Counted from the stretch's first letter, positions 40,192-50,090 are shown. The stretch: 64,000 nucleotides of DNA from Ilumatobacteraceae bacterium (GCA_018401375.1 JAGYKR010000002.1:62001-126000), one strand, 5' to 3'. Notes: a model not told the origin generated them from the letters alone. A program made the numbers and translations.

Positions 40192-41226
40192 TCAGATTGC
40201 CCTTCGGTCCAGCAGCATGGCGTCTCCGAATGACAAGAACCGGTACTGGTCAGCCACAGCAACGGCATACAGACGGGACCAGCGAGGGCCCACGAAGGCA
40301 TCGATCATGACGAGCAGTGTGGTCCGAGGAAGATGGAAATTTGTCATCATCAGGTCCACCACTTTCCAGTCATGACCGCGGCTGATCATCAGATCGGTCC
40401 GACCCTCGAGTTGGCCTGATCTCGCAGCAGATTCCAAGGCCCGAACCGCCGTAGTCCCCACAGCGATCACCCGCTGCGCCTCGGCGCATGCCTTCCAGGT
40501 GGTGTCGGGCACCCGATAGCGCTCAGTGTGCATCGGATGATCTCGGGGATCGCTTGCACTCATCGGTCGGAAAGTGTCGAGCCCCACCACGAGTTCTACC
40601 GGCTCAATCCGCACTCCGGCCTGACGGAGGTCTTCCATAAGTTCCAAAGTGAAATGCAATCCAGCAGTCGGTGCCGCCGCCGAGCCAGGGGTCGTTGAGT
40701 ACACGGTTTGGTATCGCTCGGCATCCACAAGCTTTTCGGTGATGTACGGGGGCAACGGCATCTCCCCATTCGCGTGCAGAATCTCGGTTGGATCTGATTC
40801 GGTATCCACCCCGAGCAGCTCCAGTTCAAAGGTGTCTCCGGTGGGCATCCGACCCACAACCTGTACCACCGCAGTGCCACGGGAGTTGAACAAAATGTCT
40901 CCAGGGTGGAGCTTGCGCCCCGGGCGAGCGAGGGCCTCCCACATCCGACGGGCCGGGTCTCTTGGCTCGAGAAGTAACACCTCCACTGCTCCCCCACTGG
41001 AACGCTGCAGCCGCAGTCGTACCGGCAGGACCCGGGTCTCATTGACCACGAGCAGATCTCCCGGTCCAAGGAGGTCGCCGAGGTTGCGCACCTGGAGATG
41101 CTCGGGATCGGCACTGCCACGGTCAACCAACAAACGGGCTGCATCGCGAGGTTCGATCGGGTGCTGAGCGATCCGGTCCTCCGGCAACACGTAGTCAAAT
41201 TCGGAAATGTGGAGAGGTTCGGGCAT
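40192..41226 (-). CDS. queA: S-adenosylmethionine:tRNA ribosyltransferase-isomerase
   Basis: Adds the epoxycyclopentane group from SAM to preQ1-tRNA. The 344-residue protein begins with FDYVLPEDRIAQHPIEPRDAARLLV, the standard QueA start, and has GDLLVVNETRVLPVRL, TPGSAAAPTAGLHFT, and TNFHLPRTTLLVMIDAF. ATG at 41226; a TTG immediately before it is less likely. tgt follows directly. The PTPS-like gene at 3.1 kb is not a clear QueD, so preQ0 synthesis is not shown in this window. Confidence 0.96.
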   Translation of the reverse strand: MPEPLHISEFDYVLPEDRIAQHPIEPRDAARLLVDRGSADPEHLQVRNLGDLLGPGDLLVVNETRVLPVRLRLQRSSGGAVEVLLLEPRDPARRMWEALARPGRKLHPGDILFNSRGTAVVQVVGRMPTGDTFELELLGVDTESDPTEILHANGEMPLPPYITEKLVDAERYQTVYSTTPGSAAAPTAGLHFTLELMEDLRQAGVRIEPVELVVGLDTFRPMSASDPRDHPMHTERYRVPDTTWKACAEAQRVIAVGTTAVRALESAARSGQLEGRTDLMISRGHDWKVVDLMMTNFHLPRTTLLVMIDAFVGPRWSRLYAVAVADQYRFLSFGDAMLLDRRAI

Positions 41227-41280
41227 CAAGGTGAGTCGCTGGTGTGGAGGTGCGAGTGGGATGGAAAGGCCACAAGAGCC

Positions 41281-42330
41281 CTATTGCTCAAACAACCGGT
41301 TCACACCTTTATCAGAGGAGCCCTGATCGGTGGGAGGGCGCAGACCAAGGTGATGATATGCCGCTGGCATGGCCACACGTCCTCGCGGGGTGCGAGCCAA
41401 AAAACCTTGGGTGATCAAAAACGGTTCGTACACATCTTCCACGGTTTCTGGCTGTTCGCCAACGCTGATCGCCAACGTCGATAAGCCCACTGGACCACCG
41501 GAGAACTGTTCGCAGATCGCGCTCAATACGGCACGGTCCACCTTGTCGAGGCCGAGATCGTCCACCCCGAACATGGCAAGACCGTCGTTGGCAGTTCCTA
41601 CATCGATCACCCCATTTGCTCGAACCTCAGCGAAATCCCGTACGCGCCGCAGCAGCCGATTGGCGATCCGCGGCGTGCCCCGTGACCGTCGGGCGATCTC
41701 CCATGCCCCTTCAGCGTCGATACCGATCCCGAGGATCCCTGCGGCGCGTTCAACGATCTCTTGAAGTTCGGAACTGTCGTAGTAATCCAGACGCACCACA
41801 AGACCAAATCGGTCCCGCAGGGGCCCAGTGATCATGCCGGTCCGAGTGGTGGCTCCCACCAGTGTGAATCGTGGCAGGTTCAGACGAATGCTCGAGGCTG
41901 CCGGGCCTTTACCGACCACGATGTCCAGACAGAAGTCCTCCATCGCCGGGTACAAGATCTCCTCCACCTGCCGCGACAGTCGGTGGATCTCGTCAATGAA
42001 CAACACGTCGCCTTCATCGAGTTTGGTCAGAATCGAGGCCAAGTCACCGGCCCGCTCCAGTGCCGGACCAGAAGTGATGTGGAGCTGCACGCCCATCTCT
42101 GTGGCCACGATGCCTGCGAGGGTGGTCTTGCCGAGGCCGGGCGGGCCAGCAAATAACAGGTGATCCACCGCCTGAGCGCGACGTCGTGCGGCCTCGAGCA
42201 CCACGGACAGATGGTCCTTCAGTTCGGATTGACCGATGAACTCTTGAAGGGCGCGCGGCCGCAATCCCTGTTCGAGTTCCTCCTCGACCGGATCGGGGCC
42301 AATCCCGGGATCGAGAAACTCCTCACGCAC
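41281..42330 (-). CDS. ruvB: Holliday junction branch-migration ATPase RuvB
   Basis: AAA+ motor of the RuvAB complex, 349 residues. Walker A is [11 protein letters not shown] (residues about 63-73), Walker B is [10 protein letters not shown], sensor region [18 protein letters not shown] with arginine finger, and C-terminal winged helix. Start is GTG at 42330, overlapping the end of ruvA by 8 bases. ruvC-ruvA-ruvB is the usual actinobacterial operon. Confidence 0.97.
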   Translation of the reverse strand: MREEFLDPGIGPDPVEEELEQGLRPRALQEFIGQSELKDHLSVVLEAARRRAQAVDHLLFAGPPGLGKTTLAGIVATEMGVQLHITSGPALERAGDLASILTKLDEGDVLFIDEIHRLSRQVEEILYPAMEDFCLDIVVGKGPAASSIRLNLPRFTLVGATTRTGMITGPLRDRFGLVVRLDYYDSSELQEIVERAAGILGIGIDAEGAWEIARRSRGTPRIANRLLRRVRDFAEVRANGVIDVGTANDGLAMFGVDDLGLDKVDRAVLSAICEQFSGGPVGLSTLAISVGEQPETVEDVYEPFLITQGFLARTPRGRVAMPAAYHHLGLRPPTDQGSSDKGVNRLFEQ

Positions 42331-42931
42331 GCCGTGATCCCAACATCGTCAAGGCCTCACGCAACATTGTGGCTGCATCACGGGTCTGGTCGGATCCGGC
42401 CAAATCGCGCATCACATCTTTAATCTCTTCTGAGCCATACCCGAGTCCGCTCAGCGCCTCGCGGACATCAGACAGGGCCGACGTGCGTGAGTGCTCCGGT
42501 ACCGCACCGTCCACAGGGTCCAAGGCGGGAATCGACAGCCGATTTCGGAGTTCCACGAGCAGTCGTTCTGCGGTCTTCTTTCCGACCCCGGGCACCATCG
42601 TGAGCCCACCGAGATCCCCTGAGGCCACGACATCGGACAGCTCGGCTGGCGTGTACGTACTGAGAACGGCCAAGGCCAACGACGGTCCGATGCCGTGCGT
42701 TGCAATCAGAACGCCAAACGCCGCCCGCTCCGAACGCGAGACAAAACCAAACAACACCTGGGCGTCTTCTCTGATGTGATGATGGGTATGAACGAACACT
42801 GTGGCCCCAACCGTCATTTGAGCCAAGGTCCGCGTTGTCACCTGCACCCGGTAGCCAACCCCGTGCACCTCCACGACCACCCCAGTCTCGGGGTCACGTT
42901 CGATGACCTCACCACGCAAGGACGCAATCAT
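42323..42931 (-). CDS. ruvA: Holliday junction DNA helicase subunit RuvA
   Basis: Junction-binding subunit, 202 residues. OB-fold N terminus ([26 protein letters not shown]), a helix-hairpin-helix region ([19 protein letters not shown]), and the C-terminal UBA-like RuvB-contact domain ([16 protein letters not shown]). ATG at 42931 overlaps the ruvC stop by one base (TGATG). The frame upstream is inside ruvC and not used. Confidence 0.96.
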   Translation of the reverse strand: MIASLRGEVIERDPETGVVVEVHGVGYRVQVTTRTLAQMTVGATVFVHTHHHIREDAQVLFGFVSRSERAAFGVLIATHGIGPSLALAVLSTYTPAELSDVVASGDLGGLTMVPGVGKKTAERLLVELRNRLSIPALDPVDGAVPEHSRTSALSDVREALSGLGYGSEEIKDVMRDLAGSDQTRDAATMLREALTMLGSRRA

Positions 42932-43464
42932 CAGAGCTTGCGCACCCCCGCTTGGAGAACCCGCAACTTCATCGGGATCACTGCCAGATGACACAAAGCC
43001 AATGCAGCGGCGTCCGCAGCATCTGCAGGTTGGGGCGGAGCGGACAGTCCGAGTCGGGCCTGCACCATCTTTTGGACCTGCTCCTTGTTCGCCCCACCCC
43101 ATCCGGTCACGGCATCTTTGACTTGGTTAGGGCTGTACTGCCCGACGGTGCATCCGAAAGCAGACGCAGCAGCCAAAGCCAGACCACTGGCTTGGCCGAC
43201 GCTCATCGCCGTGCGAACGTTGACTTGGAAGAACACCTTTTCCACTGCCACATCGTGAGGTGAGAACTCCTCAAGCAGGCTGATGATCTCGGCGTGGAGC
43301 AAAGCGAGACGTTCCGGCAGATCCATTTGCGGGGACGTGGTGATCACACCGAGCGAGACTGCGCTCACCGAACGGGGTCCGCTTGAATCCAGCACGGCAT
43401 AGCCACAACGGGTCAGGCCGGGATCGATCCCGAGAACACGCCGAGCGGCAGATTGTTCGAACAC
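42931..43464 (-). CDS. ruvC: Crossover junction endodeoxyribonuclease RuvC
   Basis: Holliday junction resolvase, 177 residues. Catalytic acids are visible: Asp in LGIDPGLTRCGYAVLD, Glu in VAVEKVFFQVN, and the C-terminal Asp pair in PADAADAAALALCHL. TGWGGANKEQVQKMV is the conserved DNA-contact helix. The first eight residues before VLGIDPG may be non-native; GTG/ATG choices inside are limited, so 43464 is kept. Confidence 0.95.
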   Translation of the reverse strand: MFEQSAARRVLGIDPGLTRCGYAVLDSSGPRSVSAVSLGVITTSPQMDLPERLALLHAEIISLLEEFSPHDVAVEKVFFQVNVRTAMSVGQASGLALAAASAFGCTVGQYSPNQVKDAVTGWGGANKEQVQKMVQARLGLSAPPQPADAADAAALALCHLAVIPMKLRVLQAGVRKL

Positions 43465-43507
43465 AGGTTCGAATGTTAGCGGTTAACCAGGACTGGCGGG
43501 CGGATGC

Positions 43508-43957
43508 TCACAGCCGTTCGAGCACACCCACGAGCTCTGAAACCGGCCGATACGTCAACCCAGCGATCGCTCGGTGGGCGTACCGCACGACACCTTCACG
43601 ATCCACGATAAACACGCTGCGCCGAGGAAATCCGATCGGACCCAAGGTCCCGTAGGCCGAAGCCACCGCCTTATCGGTGTCAGCGAGCAACGGAAACTTA
43701 AATCCGTGGCGTTGGGAAAACCGATCATGACTTGAGAGATCCTGAGCTGAAATCCCGAGCACCTGAGCGTCGAGCTGCTCAAACTGTTCGAGGTCGTCGT
43801 TATAGGTGTTGAGTTGTTTGGTGCACACCGGCGTGTCATCACCGGGATAGAACACCAACACCACCGGACGGCCACGGAATTGTGACAGCGTGAAGGGCTG
43901 GTCTCCGGTGCCTTGGAGAACGAAATCGGGTGCGTGATCGCCAACACTGAGACTCAT
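43508..43957 (-). CDS. Peroxiredoxin (AhpC/TSA, Bcp-like)
   Basis: Thiol peroxidase of 149 residues. The peroxidatic Cys is in DDTPVCTKQLNTYND, the P-x3-T/S-x2-C pattern, near residue 45. No second Cys at the +5 position, so a 1-Cys or atypical mechanism is likely. GVVRYAHRAIAGLTYRPV near the end matches thioredoxin-fold peroxiredoxins of actinobacteria. ATG at 43957 overlaps the yebC stop by ATGA. In a mycothiol-producing cell, mycoredoxin or thioredoxin would be the reductant (inference). Confidence 0.9.
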   Translation of the reverse strand: MSLSVGDHAPDFVLQGTGDQPFTLSQFRGRPVVLVFYPGDDTPVCTKQLNTYNDDLEQFEQLDAQVLGISAQDLSSHDRFSQRHGFKFPLLADTDKAVASAYGTLGPIGFPRRSVFIVDREGVVRYAHRAIAGLTYRPVSELVGVLERL

Positions 43958-44703
43958 GTACTCGCAGCCTCCATCACATCGTCGCTAATGTCAAAGTTGG
44001 AGAACACATCTTGGACATCATCATTGTCCTCGAGGGCTTCGAGAACCCGTAAAACCTTACGCGCTTCGTCCACGGTGGTGATCGGCACGAGGTTTTCTGA
44101 GACCAACGGCGATTCGGCCGAGATCACCTCCAAATCGGCAGCGATCAAGGCATCTCTGATCTCAAACACCCGTGATGGTTCGCTGGTCACCCGCCAGGTA
44201 CCACCGTCGTCGGACACATCTGTGGCTCCAGCTTCTAGGGCGGCCATCAGGACTGTTTCCTCATCGGCCTCCCCTCCAACGAGCAGCACCCCGACGCGAG
44301 CGAACTGCCAACTCACCGAGCCGGGTTCGGCCATTGAGCCGCCCAACTTGGTGAACACGTTGCGAACCTCTGCGCCCGTGCGGTTGCGATTATCGGTGAG
44401 CACCTCAATCAACAGCGCCACCCCGCCGGGTGCATAGCCCTCATAGGTGATCGCCTCATAGGCGGCGCCGGCAGCTTCCCCGCTTCCTCGCTTGACCGCC
44501 CGATCGATTGCGTCGTTGGTCATCTGGGCGGCTTTAGCCTTTTGGATCGCCGATCTCAATGAGGCGTTTGTAGATGCATCCCCCCCACCTTCGCGAGCCG
44601 CCACCTCAATCTGGCGGGCCACCTTAGCGAAGAGTTTGCCGCGGGCCTTGTCGGCAGCGCCCTTTTTGTGTTTGATCGTTGCCCATTTGGAGTGGCCGGA
44701 CAT
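43954..44703 (-). CDS. yebC: YebC/PmpR-family regulatory protein
   Basis: A 249-residue protein of the YebC/TACO1 family, linked to transcriptional control and, more recently, to translation of proline stretches. The start MSGHSKWATIKHKKGAADKARGK is the family hallmark (shown as separate blocks: SGHSKWATIKHKK and ADKARGKLFAK). YEGYAPGGVALLIEVLTDNRNRT in the middle is also conserved. The start follows the pdxT stop with no gap (TAA-ATG), as in the mycobacterial pdxT-yebC order. Confidence 0.94.
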   Translation of the reverse strand: MSGHSKWATIKHKKGAADKARGKLFAKVARQIEVAAREGGGDASTNASLRSAIQKAKAAQMTNDAIDRAVKRGSGEAAGAAYEAITYEGYAPGGVALLIEVLTDNRNRTGAEVRNVFTKLGGSMAEPGSVSWQFARVGVLLVGGEADEETVLMAALEAGATDVSDDGGTWRVTSEPSRVFEIRDALIAADLEVISAESPLVSENLVPITTVDEARKVLRVLEALEDNDDVQDVFSNFDISDDVMEAAST

Positions 44704-45312
44704 TTAGGAGACCTCCTTAACAGGGGTGACGGACTGCGTCACAAGATGAGAGATGAACATCGCATGGATGCGGTGGTCATCGGTGAGTTCGGGGTGAAAC
44801 GATGCTGCGAGCACCGAGCCCTGACGCACGAGGACAGGAACGCCGTCGTGGGAGGCCAAAACCTCCACCGAAGGCTGAAGCGACAGCACCTTAGGTGCCC
44901 GAATGAAAATCCCATGGAACGGCGCGTCGAGACCGCTCACATCGAGCTCGGTCTCAAAACTGTCTCGTTGGCGTCCGTAGCCGTTGCGCTGAACGACGAT
45001 GTCAATGGCCCCCAACGAAATCTGATCGCTGCGGCCATCACGGACCTCGGACGCGAGCAGGATCATCCCAGCGCAGGTCCCAAATGCCGGCATCCCCTCT
45101 GCGATGCGGGCACGCAGCACCGGCTCAAGACCGGTGACCACCGCCACCTTGGACATCGTCGTGGATTCACCGCCGGGCATCACGAGGGCGTCTACCAAAA
45201 AGAGATCTCCCGGACCACGCACCTGCATGTTCGCAACGCCCAGCGCGCTCAGATGACGCTGATGGGCTTCAAATGCTCCCTGAAGCGCAAGAACACCGAT
45301 CACCGGCGCCAC
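44704..45312 (-). CDS. pdxT: Pyridoxal 5'-phosphate synthase glutaminase subunit
   Basis: Supplies ammonia to PdxS in DXP-independent vitamin B6 synthesis. The 202-residue class I glutaminase starts IGVLALQGAFEAHQRHL. The nucleophile Cys is in PAFGTCAGMILLA, and the His-Glu pair is in AASFHPELTDD. GGESTTM is the conserved glutamine-binding stretch. The gene lies 42 bases after pdxS in the direction of transcription. Confidence 0.95.
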   Translation of the reverse strand: MAPVIGVLALQGAFEAHQRHLSALGVANMQVRGPGDLFLVDALVMPGGESTTMSKVAVVTGLEPVLRARIAEGMPAFGTCAGMILLASEVRDGRSDQISLGAIDIVVQRNGYGRQRDSFETELDVSGLDAPFHGIFIRAPKVLSLQPSVEVLASHDGVPVLVRQGSVLAASFHPELTDDHRIHAMFISHLVTQSVTPVKEVS

Positions 45313-45354
45313 CTGGAGGTTCCCCGCCCATTATTCACTCCCCGCCACAGCGGA

Positions 45355-46260
45355 TCACCAACCGCGCTCGGCGTAACGCTGGTTGATTTCGTCCATACCG
45401 ATGCCTGTCATCGGTGCGCCAAGGCCCCGTGAGACCTTGGCGAGGATGCTCGCATCGTTAAAGTTGGTTGTGGCCTCCACGATCGCACGTGCTCGTGGGG
45501 CCGGCTCGTCACTCTTGAAGATGCCCGAGCCAACGAACACAGCCTGCGCTCCGAGCTGCATGGCCAAAGCGGCATCTGCCGGGGTGGCGATCCCACCGGC
45601 GCAAAACAACGGCACCTGCAACTGTCCGGTGGCGGCAACCTCTTGAACGAGAGGCAGTGGAGCCTGCAGATGCTTCGCCCAATCAAAGAGTTCCTCGGGA
45701 CGAGCCACGCTCAGTTTGCGAATATCGCCGAGGATCGAGCGAAGGTGGCGGACCGCCTCAACGATATTGCCGGTACCCGCCTCCCCTTTGGAGCGGATCA
45801 TCGCTGCGCCTTCACCGATGCGCCGCAGCGCCTCCCCAAGATTTGTAGCTCCGCAGACGAAGGGGACAGCAAATGCGAACTTATCGATGTGGTAGGCCTC
45901 ATCGGCGGGGGTCAGAACCTCTGATTCATCCACGAAATCCACACCGAGAGACTGCAGGATCTGCGCCTCCACGAAGTGACCAATTCGAGCCTTCGCCATC
46001 ACCGGGATCGATACCGAGGCCTTGATCGCCTCAATCATTTCTGGGTCGCTCATCCGAGCGACACCACCATCACGGCGGATGTCGGCGGGCACACGTTCCA
46101 GCGCCATCACCGCACAGGCGCCCGCATCTTCAGCGATCTTGGCCTGCTCAGAGGTGACCACGTCCATGATCACACCGCCCTTGAGCATCTCTGCCAAGCC
46201 TCGCTTGACCTGAGTAGTGCCGGTGATTGAGGACCCTTCAGAACCGCTGGCAGATGTCAT
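45355..46260 (-). CDS. pdxS: Pyridoxal 5'-phosphate synthase lyase subunit
   Basis: Builds PLP from ribose 5-phosphate, glyceraldehyde 3-phosphate and ammonia. The roughly 300-residue TIM-barrel protein has [17 protein letters not shown], the Schiff-base lysine in [32 protein letters not shown], and [16 protein letters not shown] prefer ATG at 46260, preceded by an AAGG stretch; ATG at 46281 is an in-frame alternative. Typical dodecamer partner of PdxT, encoded just downstream. Confidence 0.95.
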   Translation of the reverse strand: MTSASGSEGSSITGTTQVKRGLAEMLKGGVIMDVVTSEQAKIAEDAGACAVMALERVPADIRRDGGVARMSDPEMIEAIKASVSIPVMAKARIGHFVEAQILQSLGVDFVDESEVLTPADEAYHIDKFAFAVPFVCGATNLGEALRRIGEGAAMIRSKGEAGTGNIVEAVRHLRSILGDIRKLSVARPEELFDWAKHLQAPLPLVQEVAATGQLQVPLFCAGGIATPADAALAMQLGAQAVFVGSGIFKSDEPAPRARAIVEATTNFNDASILAKVSRGLGAPMTGIGMDEINQRYAERGW

Positions 46261-46336
46261 GGCCTTATCGTATCCATCCATCGCTCAACTGCTGTGTTGT
46301 GTGCCAACTTGGATCACCTGACACCAGCAGATGGGC

Positions 46337-47404
46337 TCATTCCCACACAGCGAAACCATCACGGTCTCGGGCGAGGTGCACGAACACCCGGCCCGGACTC
46401 AGCAGCAGTGGTTCGCCGTTTTCTAGGCGGAAGCGATAGGGATCGGTGATTGTGGCCCGCTCCCACGTCCCCGTACGTACGAGACCGCCTGAGAGCACCA
46501 CGACAGGTCCTTGGCCCGTTAACTGGGCTTCAGGACTGTTTGGATCAGCGGGGCTCGGGCGGTAGACCACCGCCATCACGATCACCGTGTCGGCATGTAC
46601 TTGGCCGCTGGATTCAGTTTGATGGGCCTGATCGTTCTGGGACCTCAAATAGACGCGACGCTCAGCGTCATAGTCCCAGCGGATCCGCATGCCATCCATT
46701 TCCACGTTCACCACATCGGCGGACTCGCCTTGGAGGTCCGCTTCGGGGCCGAGGTACTCAAAGACCTGAGGTGGCGGCTTCGATCCTTCAGGGGCATGGA
46801 CCCACAGTTCCTCGGTACCGGCGTAGAGGTTGTGGGGAGCGGACCGCCCGGTGCGTCGGTAATAGCCACTGGTCCGTGCGGCATCAAGATCCACGAGATC
46901 GGAGTTACGGACGAGACGCCGCACCCCGTCATTGCCACCGCTCCACGCAAACAGTGGGCGATCAAAGGCTGAGAGAATCGCGATGTCTTGACTGCGGCCT
47001 GAGCGAATCGGACCCACCGTCTCGGCATCAGTACTGTGAAAAACAGCTGCGAAGCGAGTCAGATTTTCTACGTTCTCCTCAAAGATCACGTCCGCCTCAT
47101 TCAAGCCGGCCTGCGGCCGGGCGCGCGGGTGGTTATCAAACTTGACGGCGAGGGCCGGGCGATCAGGAATCTCCGTTGCCGAGCCTAGGATCTCTCCGGT
47201 GAGCGGCATCCGGATCAGGTCCGCAGCGGCGGGAGCACCCGTTGTGACCACAACCGAGTCGGACACCACTGTGGTCGACGTCGTCGTGGTCGTAGAGCTG
47301 GCATCTGCTCCTGCGGCATCTTCACCAGATGAGCAGGCAGTGAAAACAAGCGCGAAAACTGCGCTGATTCCCAGCCAACCGAGCGGTCGGGAGTGAGATT
47401 TCAT
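46337..47404 (-). CDS. DUF3048-domain lipoprotein (YerB-like)
   Basis: A 355-residue exported lipoprotein. The signal peptide ends at the lipobox VFTAC (Cys24), followed by an acidic stretch and a Thr-rich linker (STTTTTSTTVV). The DUF3048 domain is recognised by RPALAVKFDNHPRARPQAGL, ADVIFEENVENLTRFAAVF, and VGPIRSGRSQD, with the C-terminal SPGRVFVHL. Function is unknown; the B. subtilis homologue is YerB. ATG at 47404 is chosen as it starts directly before the signal helix. The open frame upstream lies in the M48-like gene. Confidence 0.9.
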   Translation of the reverse strand: MKSHSRPLGWLGISAVFALVFTACSSGEDAAGADASSTTTTTSTTVVSDSVVVTTGAPAAADLIRMPLTGEILGSATEIPDRPALAVKFDNHPRARPQAGLNEADVIFEENVENLTRFAAVFHSTDAETVGPIRSGRSQDIAILSAFDRPLFAWSGGNDGVRRLVRNSDLVDLDAARTSGYYRRTGRSAPHNLYAGTEELWVHAPEGSKPPPQVFEYLGPEADLQGESADVVNVEMDGMRIRWDYDAERRVYLRSQNDQAHQTESSGQVHADTVIVMAVVYRPSPADPNSPEAQLTGQGPVVVLSGGLVRTGTWERATITDPYRFRLENGEPLLLSPGRVFVHLARDRDGFAVWE

Positions 47405-47408
47405 TAGG

Positions 47409-48350
47409 TCAGAGCTCCTTAAGGAACGCGATCCGATCCTCAGTCGGGGGGTGAGCGAGGAGATTGCGGTGGAACCGGCCCAACGGACCGTAACCATCGA
47501 GACCACTGATCGCTCCAACAAACCACAGATGATTGGTAACACCGAGAGCCGCATGGGAAACCGACGAGTTCTCCTCACCAGTCTCGTTAGTAACTCGGGA
47601 TAACACCGTGATCAAGGCCGGTGGATAGCGGGTGAGCTGGCAGGCTGCGAGGTCCGCTTGTCGCACAAGATCCTTCGGGACAAACACCTTGATCAACGGT
47701 GAGAGCACTGGTGTCATGACCGACAAGACCAATGCCCCAACACCACTGGCGAGGATCACCGATAACGAGCGGGCCGGAGGTAGAGACGTGTCTGGGCTTC
47801 GGCCCCCACGAGCGCCGTCCCACCATTTCTTGCGCACACCGAGTTGGGCGAGCAGCAATGGTGCTCCGATCAAAACGGCGGTCAAACTGCCGGCGATCGC
47901 ATGACCGGAACGTAACCTGGCCACCAAGTGGGCAATCACTGATTCCAGTTCCACCCGGTCACAGTCCACTAAAAGGCCGGAGGTGAGAGCGATCGCCGCC
48001 TTGTTCGGGGAGACCGCCACCACAACAGCATTGGCGGCGGCATCATCAATCACAAAGATGTCTGGCGGAGCGACTCCGGCGCTCATGCACAGCCCCTCCA
48101 CCAAGTTGTAGAGACGTGGTTGTTGGCGTTCGGTGACCGCTTCAGCGCGCATGACACGCATCAACACTGCGATCCCCGAGGTGTAGGCCCACACAATGCC
48201 TACGAGCGCCAGCACCACACCGAGCACGAGGCCTGCGAGAGCAAGATCGAAGGCGGCTCCGACAATCAATCCGACAAGCGCAGTGATCCCCACAAAGCCG
48301 GCCGCAATCGCTCCAGGACGACGCGGAGGAACCGAAGTGCGTTCAGCCAT
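47409..48350 (-). CDS. HtpX/M48-like membrane protein with lost zinc motif
   Basis: A 313-residue protein with the layout of HtpX-type M48 proteases: two N-terminal spans (residues about 14-33 and 38-60), ANAVVVAVSPNKAAIALTSGLL, a third and fourth span (150-172, 197-215) and the closing HPPTEDRIAFL. The HExxH zinc motif reads H141-LVAR and the third-ligand Glu region reads DLVRQADLAACQLT, so metal binding looks lost. It is probably a pseudoprotease. Start is ATG at 48350, 13 bases after lemA ends. LemA/HtpX pairs are common and suggest a membrane complex. Surrounding protein is well preserved, so it does not look like a decaying pseudogene. Confidence 0.82.
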   Translation of the reverse strand: MAERTSVPPRRPGAIAAGFVGITALVGLIVGAAFDLALAGLVLGVVLALVGIVWAYTSGIAVLMRVMRAEAVTERQQPRLYNLVEGLCMSAGVAPPDIFVIDDAAANAVVVAVSPNKAAIALTSGLLVDCDRVELESVIAHLVARLRSGHAIAGSLTAVLIGAPLLLAQLGVRKKWWDGARGGRSPDTSLPPARSLSVILASGVGALVLSVMTPVLSPLIKVFVPKDLVRQADLAACQLTRYPPALITVLSRVTNETGEENSSVSHAALGVTNHLWFVGAISGLDGYGPLGRFHRNLLAHPPTEDRIAFLKEL

Positions 48351-48363
48351 CGGAGCGGTGAGA

Positions 48364-48918
48364 TCAGAACTCGACGGTCGGGACAATGCGGGCCTGATCC
48401 TCAGCTTCGAAATACTCGCGGCGCACAAAGTTCAACATTGAGGCGATGATCACAGTCGGGAAGACCTGCAGACGGTTGTTGTACGCCAGCACGCTGTCGT
48501 TATAGAACTGCCTCGCGTAGGCAACACGCCCCTCGGTGGCCGTGAGTTCCTCTTGGAGGGCGAGGAAGTTCTGATTGGCTTTCAGATCCGGATAGGCCTC
48601 CGACAGAGCAAACAACTGCCGCAACGCGCCGGTCAACATGTTGTCCGCCTGAGCTTGGGCGTTCGGGGTGTCAGGGGCGGCCATCGCCGCATTACGGGCT
48701 TGAACCACCGCTTCAAGGGTCTCACGCTCGTGAGCGGCATAGCCCTTCACCGTCTCCACGAGGTTGGGAATCAAATCGATTCGACGCTTTAGCTGCACAT
48801 CGATCTGTGACCAAGCGTTCTCCACCTGGTTCCGAGCCCGAACGAGCCCGTTGTAGATCAGCGCAATGATCAGGGCCAGAAGTAACAGGACCCCGAGAAC
48901 GATCAATGACGCAGACAT
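48364..48918 (-). CDS. lemA: LemA family protein
   Basis: A roughly 184-residue single-span membrane protein. The N-terminal helix (residues about 3-24) is followed by the helical LemA domain: YNGLVRARNQVENAWSQIDV and LKRRIDLIPNLVETVKGYAAHE are hallmark stretches, as are the C-terminal YNNRLQVFPTVIIA. Molecular role is unclear in the family. ATG at 48918 is used; GTG at 48927 is in frame. It is the upstream partner of the M48-like gene. Confidence 0.93.
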   Translation of the reverse strand: MSASLIVLGVLLLLALIIALIYNGLVRARNQVENAWSQIDVQLKRRIDLIPNLVETVKGYAAHERETLEAVVQARNAAMAAPDTPNAQAQADNMLTGALRQLFALSEAYPDLKANQNFLALQEELTATEGRVAYARQFYNDSVLAYNNRLQVFPTVIIASMLNFVRREYFEAEDQARIVPTVEF

Positions 48919-48950
48919 AGGGACCACTCTACGCGGCCCGAACCGGTGAA

Positions 48951-50090
48951 TCAGCGCATTCGTGACAACCGACGCAGGATTCGGCTCGCACGCGAACCTG
49001 ACGGTCCGCTCATCGCTTCGGCAGCGATCAACTCGGTGTAAATCTCTAGATACCGGTCCACCAGCGAACTCATCGAGAAGTCAGTGGACCGAATCAGACC
49101 CGCCGTACGCAGTTGATCCTGTCGGAGAGGATCTGCGAGCAATGCGGCGAGCGCCGTACCGAGGGCGGCGGAGTCCCCGGGAGGTAGCAACACCGAGTCG
49201 ACGCCGTCGGTGGCCACATTTTGATAACCGTCCAGAGCGCTGGCTACCACCGGTGTGCCTGCCGCCATCGCTTCCACGAGGACCACGCCGAAGGACTCCC
49301 CGCCCAATGAGGGAGCGCAAAACACTGTCGCACCGCGCATCCGAGCCAACTTCTCCCGCTCGCTCACCCGTCCGAGCCATTGGATCCGCTGGTCGCTACC
49401 GTGGCGCTCTCGCAGCTCTGCGGTGTCGGGACCTTCTCCGATGACCCAGCACTCCACATCTGAGGGCACGTACGCCAAAGCTTCAAGCAGAACGGCGAGC
49501 CCTTTGCGCTGTTCGTGTCGCCCGAGGAACAAAATCGAAGGTCGGTCACTCAGGTGGGGTTCCACCGCTGCGATTGCGTCGAGTTCCACTCCGTTAAAGG
49601 CCACTTCGTAATGACCACCGAGATAACGCTGCACGAGATCGAGAGCATCTTTGGAGACGACGACCTTATGATCGATCCGACTGATCAGCCGCAACAGGGC
49701 CGGCCGCAACAGGCGGTAACTGCTTGAATCCCCCGCTGCGTGAAAGGTGGCGACCACCGGGGCGGGATGCATGGTCAACGCTGTCACGGTGGGCCCCGGC
49801 GCAAACGGCTCATGGAGATGCAAAATGTCGAAACGCTCCTCGTAAAGAACCCGAATCGTGCGCAGAGCAGCCGCGGGGTCCGGAGCGAGCGGCGCCACCG
49901 ATCCATTGGCCATGGTCGGCAGACTGTCACCGAGAGGGGTAACAAAACTGGCGGGCGGAGGCCCATCACAAGGCCCGAGCACCCGTGCTTCATAACCTCG
50001 CCGCCGAAGCTCTCGGGCCATGCCGAGCACCTGAGCCTGCACTCCCCCGGGCACCGACAAGCTGTAGGGACAGACCAAGCCAATCCGCAT
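48951..50090 (-). CDS. pimA: GT4 glycosyltransferase, PimA-like phosphatidylinositol mannosyltransferase
   Basis: Probably transfers the first mannose from GDP-mannose to phosphatidyl-myo-inositol at the inner membrane face. The 379-residue protein begins MRIGLVCPYSLSVPGGVQAQVL, the same opening as mycobacterial PimA (split: RIGLVCPYS, then VPGGVQAQVLGMARELRRRG). Further: HLHEPFAPGPT, FLGRHEQRKGL, and the E-x7-E motif ESFGVVLVEAMAAGTPVVAS. ATG at 50090 is chosen over ATG at 50114. The PatA-like acyltransferase and PgsA-like genes are 5-6 kb away, separated by the GGDEF gene and the rib operon; in mycobacteria they adjoin. Confidence 0.85.
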   Translation of the reverse strand: MRIGLVCPYSLSVPGGVQAQVLGMARELRRRGYEARVLGPCDGPPPASFVTPLGDSLPTMANGSVAPLAPDPAAALRTIRVLYEERFDILHLHEPFAPGPTVTALTMHPAPVVATFHAAGDSSSYRLLRPALLRLISRIDHKVVVSKDALDLVQRYLGGHYEVAFNGVELDAIAAVEPHLSDRPSILFLGRHEQRKGLAVLLEALAYVPSDVECWVIGEGPDTAELRERHGSDQRIQWLGRVSEREKLARMRGATVFCAPSLGGESFGVVLVEAMAAGTPVVASALDGYQNVATDGVDSVLLPPGDSAALGTALAALLADPLRQDQLRTAGLIRSTDFSMSSLVDRYLEIYTELIAAEAMSGPSGSRASRILRRLSRMR

